From assembly GCA_035505975.1 (NCBI GenBank), contig DATJQJ010000028.1:12289-76288 (forward strand): a DNA stretch of 64,000 bases, written 5' to 3'. The notes under the pieces were generated by a model. That model did not search any database. It was not told the DNA's origin and saw nothing but the letters and a program-made list of their open reading frames with translations. Shown piece after piece: positions 58,784 to 64,000 of the stretch. The position numbers and the translations under genes were made by a program. Numbering within the stretch: the first letter of the stretch is position 1; the number at the start of each line of letters is the position of its first letter. This DNA comes from CAIKOD01 sp035505975. Its GTDB lineage: Archaea > Halobacteriota > Methanomicrobia > Methanomicrobiales > Methanospirillaceae.

Positions 58784-61454
58784 CCCGAGGATACAGGAAT
58801 GTATCCGGAAAAGGGGTTTTTCCGTCCTTTCGGAGGTGCAGAAGCAGGCAATCCCCCGGGGACTCTCAGGAGACCATATCCTGCTGATCGCACCGACCGG
58901 GACCGGAAAGACAGAAAGTGCCATGCTTCCGGTCTTCCACCGGATGCTTTCGATCCAGGGCACCGGGTTTAAAACCCTCTATATCACTCCCCTCCGTTCC
59001 CTGAACCGCGATATGCTCGAACGCTTGAAATGGTGGTGCAGGGAACTCGGTTTCACCGTTGGCGTCAGGCATGGGGACACCACGGCAACTGACCGAAGGA
59101 AACAGGCCCTGTCCCCACCAGATCTCCTCATCACTACGCCTGAAACGATCCAGGCGATGTTCATGGGGAAAATCCTCCGCAAACACCTGGCAGGCGTGAA
59201 ATATGTCATCGTGGATGAAATACACGAACTCGCCGGGAGCAAGCGCGGTGTCCAGCTTGCGGTGGCTCTCGAGCGGCTCGTCGAGCATGCAGGGGAATTC
59301 CAAAGAATAGGGCTCTCGGCAACTGTCGGGAACCCAGGCGATGTCGGTAAGTTCCTCTGCGGAGACCGGCCATTCTCGCTCGTATCGGTCCCGGTTGCCA
59401 AACATCTCGATATCAAAGTGAGATACATCGGAGACTCCTTCGAAAGACAGGCGGATTGTGTCGCAAAATCTATCGACCGCCACGGGTCCACACTCGTTTT
59501 CACGAATACCAGGGTCACGGCCGAAGCGCTTGGCCATGCATTGTACCAGAGGGGAGATGTCGAAGTCCACCATGGCTCGCTCTCGAAAGAGGTGCGGGTC
59601 GAGGCCGAAGACCGGTTCAGGTCGGGTGCCATCAAGGCCCTGATATGCACCTCCTCGATGGAACTCGGCATCGATATCGGCCATGTCGGTCATGTCATCC
59701 AGTTCGGGTCGCCCCGTGAAGTATCGAGGCTGATCCAGCGGGTGGGACGTGCCGGCCACAGGCTCGACGTCGTTTCGAAAGGGACCATTTTCGCAACCGG
59801 GTTCGACGATCTCCTGGAATCGCTGGTAATCGCCCGTAAGGCAAGAGCAAATGAGATAGAGCCGGTCAGGATCCCACATGACGCCGCTGACGTGCTTGCA
59901 AACCAGATCGCCGCGATGGCTGTAGAGTATGGGCAGTTGCCCCTGGCAAAAATAGTTACTGTCGTCGGGAGGACTTCGGTTTTTTCAAAGGACCAGGCAT
60001 TGATCCCGAAGGTATGTTCCCAGATGGAAGACCACCGGCTCATCAGGAGAGACGGCGATAATATCGTCACAACAGCGAGGGCCCGCCGTTATCTGGCCGG
60101 AAATCTTTCGATGATCCATGACGAACAGAAAATGCCGGTCTTCGACATGGTGTCGAGAAAGACCGTCGCCATGCTCGACGAATCGTTTGTCGTCGGCTGG
60201 GTCTATACCGGGGCCGTATTTATCACGAAGGGCCAGCTCTGGCGCGTCCTTGATATCGAGGACGGGAGGATCACGGTCGAGCCCGCAAAAAGGGTCAAGG
60301 GCGAGCTGCCTTCCTGGGAAGGCGAGCAGATCCCCGTTCCTTTCGAAATTGCGCGGGAGGTCGGGGCCCTCCGGAGGAGCCGGGAGATCGACCGCTATTC
60401 CGATAACGCCAAGGCAATCAGGTTTGTCGAAGGGTTTCTTTCGGAAATGGATAAAAACCGCTCGGTTATTCCAACCGACGCAGTTATCACCCTCGAAAAT
60501 GCCCAGGAAGGGGTAGTCTGTAATATCTGTGCGGGACATAAGGCGAATGAAGCGCTGGCCCGGGTCGTCTCCATCCTGATCTCGGCCCGCTACGGGACCA
60601 CGGTAGGTATCGAGGTGGATGCCTACCGGGCCCTGATCAGGCTCCCGAACACCATCAGGGCTGCCGATGTCAGGGATGTCCTTGCCGGACTTGACCCTGA
60701 CTACATCAGGGGAGTCCTATGGCTTGCACTCAAGCGCACCGCCCTGTTCAAATGGAAGCTCGTCCAGATTGCAAAGAAGTTCGGTGCGATTGACCCTGAC
60801 GCCGACTACGAGAGGCTCTCGATCCATCGCCTTACCGACATGTTTGAGGACACCGTGGTGCAGGACGAGGTATACCGCGAACTGTTCTCGGTGTATATGG
60901 ATGTGGAGAGTGCGTCGCAGATCGTGTCCGGGCTTCAATCCGGGACGATCAAAATCCACATCGGGCCCGTAAGTCTCCTCGGTGCCGAGGCGCTGTTCAC
61001 TTCGTCCCGGGACCAGATCCCACCCCCTACTGCAGATCAGGCCGTGATCTCCACCCTGAAGCGCCGGCTGTCACAGCAGGAAGTGATCCTGGCCTGCATG
61101 AACTGCCGGAAGTGGAAGAGCAGGACAACCGTCGAAAGAGTCCCTGAACATCCGGAGTGCCCCAATTGTCATGCGAGGCTGATTGCCGTGCTCAAACCGT
61201 GGGACGAGGAACACTATGTGCTCGTGAACAAACAGCGAAAGACCGAAGACGAGCAGGCCATCGTAGCCAGGCTTATGAAGAGCGCAAATATTGTCCTTTC
61301 GAGCGGAAAAAAAGCGGTGATCGCCCTTGCAGGGAAAGGTGTCGGCCCTGAACAGACTTCCCGGATATTATCCACGTTGACAGAGGGCGATGCCTTCTAC
61401 CGGGAGATCCTGAAGTCGGAAAGGAACTTTATCAGGACGCACCGGTTCTGGTAG
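58764..61454 (+). CDS. lhr: Lhr-type DEAD/DEAH helicase
   Basis: An 896-aa superfamily 2 helicase of the Lhr family: APTGTGKTES (Walker A, 43-52), TPLRSLNRDM, VIVDEIHELAGSKRG, LSATVGN, TNTRVTAEALG, and the QRVGRAGHR motif VI. The winged-helix and Lhr-specific C-terminal region follow, and a zinc-finger-like CMNCRKW...CPNCHARL lies near 810-840. Archaeal Lhr proteins unwind branched or RNA:DNA hybrid substrates in repair. GGAGG at 58756-58760 sets the ATG; earlier in-frame codons run inside the phosphoesterase gene. Confidence 0.93.
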   Translation: MIPRELDPRIQECIRKRGFSVLSEVQKQAIPRGLSGDHILLIAPTGTGKTESAMLPVFHRMLSIQGTGFKTLYITPLRSLNRDMLERLKWWCRELGFTVGVRHGDTTATDRRKQALSPPDLLITTPETIQAMFMGKILRKHLAGVKYVIVDEIHELAGSKRGVQLAVALERLVEHAGEFQRIGLSATVGNPGDVGKFLCGDRPFSLVSVPVAKHLDIKVRYIGDSFERQADCVAKSIDRHGSTLVFTNTRVTAEALGHALYQRGDVEVHHGSLSKEVRVEAEDRFRSGAIKALICTSSMELGIDIGHVGHVIQFGSPREVSRLIQRVGRAGHRLDVVSKGTIFATGFDDLLESLVIARKARANEIEPVRIPHDAADVLANQIAAMAVEYGQLPLAKIVTVVGRTSVFSKDQALIPKVCSQMEDHRLIRRDGDNIVTTARARRYLAGNLSMIHDEQKMPVFDMVSRKTVAMLDESFVVGWVYTGAVFITKGQLWRVLDIEDGRITVEPAKRVKGELPSWEGEQIPVPFEIAREVGALRRSREIDRYSDNAKAIRFVEGFLSEMDKNRSVIPTDAVITLENAQEGVVCNICAGHKANEALARVVSILISARYGTTVGIEVDAYRALIRLPNTIRAADVRDVLAGLDPDYIRGVLWLALKRTALFKWKLVQIAKKFGAIDPDADYERLSIHRLTDMFEDTVVQDEVYRELFSVYMDVESASQIVSGLQSGTIKIHIGPVSLLGAEALFTSSRDQIPPPTADQAVISTLKRRLSQQEVILACMNCRKWKSRTTVERVPEHPECPNCHARLIAVLKPWDEEHYVLVNKQRKTEDEQAIVARLMKSANIVLSSGKKAVIALAGKGVGPEQTSRILSTLTEGDAFYREILKSERNFIRTHRFW

Positions 61455-61480
61455 AGAGATTCACGGTTCCATGGTGAAAA

Positions 61481-61490
61481 TTTTTGTTTT
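61481..61490 (+). terminator. U-rich tract after lhr
   Basis: TTTTTGTTTT at 61481-61490, about 27 bp after the stop. Confidence 0.35.
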
Positions 61491-61515
61491 CCGTTAAAAT
61501 TTTCGGCCATATTAA

Positions 61516-61685
61516 GATGCTACATCGACAGAAGGGGGTTCCAACCCCACCCTGCCCTACCCCCAAGTTGGATCGTCAGTGGACAGGGGGTCTGGATTGA
61601 GACGTATCTGGTTCCCGGTACAGTCCCTATCCCGCCCGGGGTCGCCGCAGCGGCGGGGCGGAGCCCCTGGAGCGTCAGGTTAACT
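61516..61685 (-). repeat. dispersed GC-hairpin repeat, copy F (full length)
   Basis: Minus strand: ACCTGACGCTCCAGGGG, CTCCGCCCCGCCGCTGCGGC, GACCCCGGGCGGGATAGGGA, CTG, then CCCTGTCCACTGACGATCC, GGGGGTAGGGCAGGGTGGG and GGTTGGAACCCCC. It aligns with copy E along its whole length. It lies between convergent lhr and phzF in a 329-bp gap with little else. Confidence 0.75.
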
Positions 61686-61783
61686 TAAATTCATTGTTTT
61701 GGTAGCATTCTGATCCATCATTGGATCAGGGAGGGAATATGACTCCCCCACAAATCCGCTATCTTGTCATCGTCCATTTATCG

Positions 61784-62668
61784 TCAGACGAGTTCCCCTT
61801 CCGCGATCATGACCACGTTTCCGCCGACGAACACCTCGATCGTGTCCCCACGCAACACTGCCCGGCTGCGCAGCAGGGAGGGGCGGTTGATCTCATACCC
61901 CTGATCCACCCTGATATCGATCGCGTCGCTGCCCAGATAGCGATGACTGACTAAATATCCTGCAAGGCAGCCGTTGGCACTGCCTGTTGCCGGGTCTTCG
62001 GGGACCCCATAGTAGTCGGCGAACATTCGTGCACTGAAGGTGCTACCTGGCTGATATGGCTCCGGGCAGAAGATAAATATCGCCTTTGCATCGTTGGATC
62101 TGACGAGGCGGTTGTATTCATCTCTGTCGATCTTTGCCTCTGACAACGCTTTCCTGGTTTTCAGGGGGACGATGATGACCGGAAGCCCGGTCGAAACCTC
62201 CTCTACCGGGAAACGGGTATCGATCGTCTCCTCGGAAAGGGAAAGGACTCGGGCGATAGCTGCCGGAGGGAAGGTCCCCGTAAATACCGGGGTGTTCTGT
62301 CGCATCCAGAGAGTATCGGGAATGCCGTTTTGGTATGTCAGGGATACCGGAATCCTGCCGGCTGCAAGGTCTATTACGATGTCACCTACAGGTCGTCGGA
62401 TTTTCTTTGTCTGGAGGATATACGCAGTGCCGAGAACGGGATGTCCGGCAAAAGGAACTTCGTGTTCGGGGGTAAAGATGCGCACGCAAAACGAGTTATC
62501 TGCCGTCCCCTCCGAACGGATGAACGTAGTTTCAGAAAAGTGCATTTCGCGGGCGATTTCCTGCATTGACGCATCGGACAGGTCCCAGGCATCGCAAACC
62601 ACGGCCAACTGGTTGCCGGTGTATTTTGTTCCGGTGAAAACGTCGACGATGTAAAAAGGGAGGCCCAT
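61784..62668 (-). CDS. PhzF-family isomerase-like protein
   Basis: A 294-aa two-lobed protein of the PhzF/diaminopimelate-epimerase-like fold. MGLPFYIVDVFTGTKYTGNQLAVV, the active-site glutamate in HFSETTFI (about 45), FAGHPVLGTAYIL and DPATGSANGCLAGYLV are diagnostic. Phenazine biosynthesis is unlikely here; most archaeal members have no known substrate. An upstream in-frame ATG at 62677 lies before the conserved start. It lies 30 bp downstream of tbp on the same strand. Confidence 0.9.
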   Translation of the reverse strand: MGLPFYIVDVFTGTKYTGNQLAVVCDAWDLSDASMQEIAREMHFSETTFIRSEGTADNSFCVRIFTPEHEVPFAGHPVLGTAYILQTKKIRRPVGDIVIDLAAGRIPVSLTYQNGIPDTLWMRQNTPVFTGTFPPAAIARVLSLSEETIDTRFPVEEVSTGLPVIIVPLKTRKALSEAKIDRDEYNRLVRSNDAKAIFIFCPEPYQPGSTFSARMFADYYGVPEDPATGSANGCLAGYLVSHRYLGSDAIDIRVDQGYEINRPSLLRSRAVLRGDTIEVFVGGNVVMIAEGELV

Positions 62669-62698
62669 AATGACCATCAGAATTATTGAAAGGCCAGA

Positions 62699-63253
62699 CT
62701 ACATGATGCTGCCAAGTTTCTGCTCGAGGAAATCGAGGCCCCTTTTGATGTCCTCGAGGTTTTTCCCGCCTGTTAAGATAATCTTCCCTGAAGAGAACAA
62801 TAATGCGACAATTTTCGGGTCTTTGATCCGGTAGACAAGTCCTGGGAACTGTTCAGGTTCATATTCGATATTTTCGAGGTTTAAGGTAATGACTACCTTG
62901 TTCAGGTTGATGTATTTCCCGATGTCGTACGAGCAGACGATATTGGTGATCGCGACCCTCGGTTCTTCGTAGGTCTGCACACCGGCCTCTTTCATGGATT
63001 TTATTATCAGTTTGAGACCTTCGTTCAGTGCATCCCGGTCCCTGATGCCGGTCAGGACCACTTTCCCGGACGAGAAGATCAGCGAGGCAATTTTCGGTTT
63101 TTCTATCCTGAATACCGCTCCAGGAAACCGCTTTGTATTGAGTTCGCAATTCTCTATCTTTTTTGAAATCTCCAAAAGATCTATGGAATCGGCAATTGCC
63201 CCCGAAGCAACGATATTTTCAATTTTTAAGGAATCGTACTGCTTATCGTCCAT
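62699..63253 (-). CDS. tbp: TATA-box-binding protein
   Basis: A 184-aa saddle-shaped TBP: two direct repeats of about 90 residues, with FPGAVFRIEKPKIASLIFSSGKVVLTG in the first half and FPGLVYRIKDPKIVALLFSSGKIILTG in the second. It recruits TFB and RNA polymerase to TATA promoters. Full length and no acidic tail beyond the repeat. PhzF follows; co-transcription seems incidental. Confidence 0.96.
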   Translation of the reverse strand: MDDKQYDSLKIENIVASGAIADSIDLLEISKKIENCELNTKRFPGAVFRIEKPKIASLIFSSGKVVLTGIRDRDALNEGLKLIIKSMKEAGVQTYEEPRVAITNIVCSYDIGKYINLNKVVITLNLENIEYEPEQFPGLVYRIKDPKIVALLFSSGKIILTGGKNLEDIKRGLDFLEQKLGSIM

Positions 63254-63489
63254 TGTTTAGTATATGCTTGCTTTTGTATCATAATACTAATGGAATACCT
63301 TTATGTCTCCGGAAATGACGGCTCTCCGGGAGAAAAAAAGAAGATTAAAGGTAGTATCAGGCCAATTTTATCAGGATTCCATGGGCGACGCAAACAGCAA
63401 CATTTCTGGCATTCCGGAAGAATATGCACGATTTTCAATCCCCGTGCCAGACCCGTGGAAGAGAAAAAAATAAGGTATGGAAAAATTCG

Positions 63490-64000
63490 TTACAGGTCTC
63501 CGCCATGGTGCGAATGCGACCCTGACGAAGGTTCGTGTTCAGAAAGCGTCTCTTCCTTATGTCCTCCTGCATGAGGCTTTGGTCTTCTTCCCCGCCCACG
63601 AAGGATCATGATAATGACAACCAGAAGCACGATGACGACTACGACGATAAGCACCATCTGGAGAGGGATCTCACCGGAAGGACTTGTTACCAGGATATAA
63701 CTCTCCTTTACCTTTGTGTATGCCGGCCCGCCGGCGGTCGCTTTCAGGATGATCGTATAATTACCTGATTTGTTGAACCAGTGGAGGGGGTTCTGGACGG
63801 TGGAATTCGACCCGTCGCCAAAGTCCCAGAACCAGGTGACCGGCGTTGCACCGCCCGAGACGTCGCTGAACTGTACCAGGAGCGGGGCAGGTCCCGAGGT
63901 CACATTTGCCGCGAAATCAGGATAGATCACGGGCACCGGTGCCGGTGTCGGGGTGGGTGTCGGGTATGTCGTGGCTGGCGGCGGCGGCAGGACGTGAATG
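63490..64000 (-). CDS. PKD-domain surface protein, 3' part
   Basis: The last 169 codons of a minus-strand gene; the reading frame stays open to the window edge. It shows a Thr/Pro-rich linker, one PKD domain (TPVTWFWDFGDGSNSTVQNPL), a membrane helix (QMVLIVVVVIVLLVVIIMILRG) and a basic, then His/Glu-rich cytoplasmic tail (KPHAGGHKEE...HSHHGGDL). The gene probably encodes another cell-surface adhesin like those at 30963-39224. The 5' end is missing, so domain number is unknown. Confidence 0.75.
   Translation of the reverse strand, partial: IHVLPPPPATTYPTPTPTPAPVPVIYPDFAANVTSGPAPLLVQFSDVSGGATPVTWFWDFGDGSNSTVQNPLHWFNKSGNYTIILKATAGGPAYTKVKESYILVTSPSGEIPLQMVLIVVVVIVLLVVIIMILRGRGRRPKPHAGGHKEETLSEHEPSSGSHSHHGGDL

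Noticed and set aside
58866..59879. A 337-codon minus-strand ORF inside lhr
   Set aside because: Antisense to conserved helicase motifs; no features of its own.
1..64000. CRISPR arrays, tRNA or rRNA genes, transposases
   Set aside because: I looked for direct repeats with spacers, cloverleaf-like sequences and transposase motifs on both strands and found none; a covariance search could still reveal a small RNA.

Overview
The window is archaeal and almost certainly from a hydrogenotrophic methanogen of the order Methanomicrobiales (a Methanoregulaceae-like genome is my best guess). The evidence is a TATA-binding protein, archaeal MCM, clamp-loader small subunits, beta proteasome, FttA/aCPSF1, Pelota, ABCE1, NMD3, the archaeal coenzyme A route (pantoate kinase plus phosphopantothenate synthetase), F420-0:glutamate ligase, archaeal-type dihydroneopterin aldolase, and large PKD-repeat surface proteins. 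Base composition is moderately GC-rich, with AT-rich promoters. I see no rRNA, tRNA, CRISPR array or insertion sequence. Family and species cannot be fixed without a search.

Layout. 1-2470: the 5' end of UMP kinase, a small zinc ribbon, an AmrS-type radical SAM enzyme overlapping a Mut7-C RNase-like gene, and an unknown gene. 2800-9110: polyphosphate kinase, a bacterial-type ruvC-ruvA-ruvB operon, and a convergent Ppx/GppA phosphatase. 9311-15632: minus-strand operons psmB-fttA-MFS and amidohydrolase-Usp-CBS, then the tiny Sec61-beta gene. 16042-23601: an RND/MMPL exporter, cofE, a secreted metallo-beta-lactamase-fold protein, DUF1922, a 49-aa zinc-ribbon gene and an aminotransferase. 23929-30568: a BaiN-like flavoprotein, pelA and rqcH on the minus strand, and EMC6-like plus ABCE1 on the plus strand, which together make a ribosome-rescue and recycling neighbourhood. 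30963-39224: four tandem secreted or surface proteins with PKD, beta-helix and other repeated domains. 39844-45195: a 1291-aa HTH/multi-PAS protein without a kinase domain, and a PurM/HypE-like protein. 45384-56520: twelve closely packed minus-strand genes covering replication (rfcS, mcm, an RFC paralogue), pterin and CoA synthesis, tRNA wyosine modification and ribosome export/assembly. 57075-64000: an RPA-associated OB-fold protein, a metallophosphoesterase and an Lhr helicase as an overlapping set, then PhzF, TBP and the end of another PKD surface protein.

The most unusual signal is a dispersed intergenic repeat of about 65 bp (GC-rich hairpin core) to about 165 bp (full length). I find seven copies, two of them decayed. 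Six lie between convergent genes, and every convergent gap longer than about 30 bp in the window carries one. The seventh lies in the divergent gap upstream of the replication operon. Several genes (the zinc ribbons at 331 and 22094, and Sec61-beta) have a TATA box centred about 26-27 nt before the start codon, which predicts leaderless mRNAs. I used these boxes to choose starts and to add genes too short for routine ORF calling.
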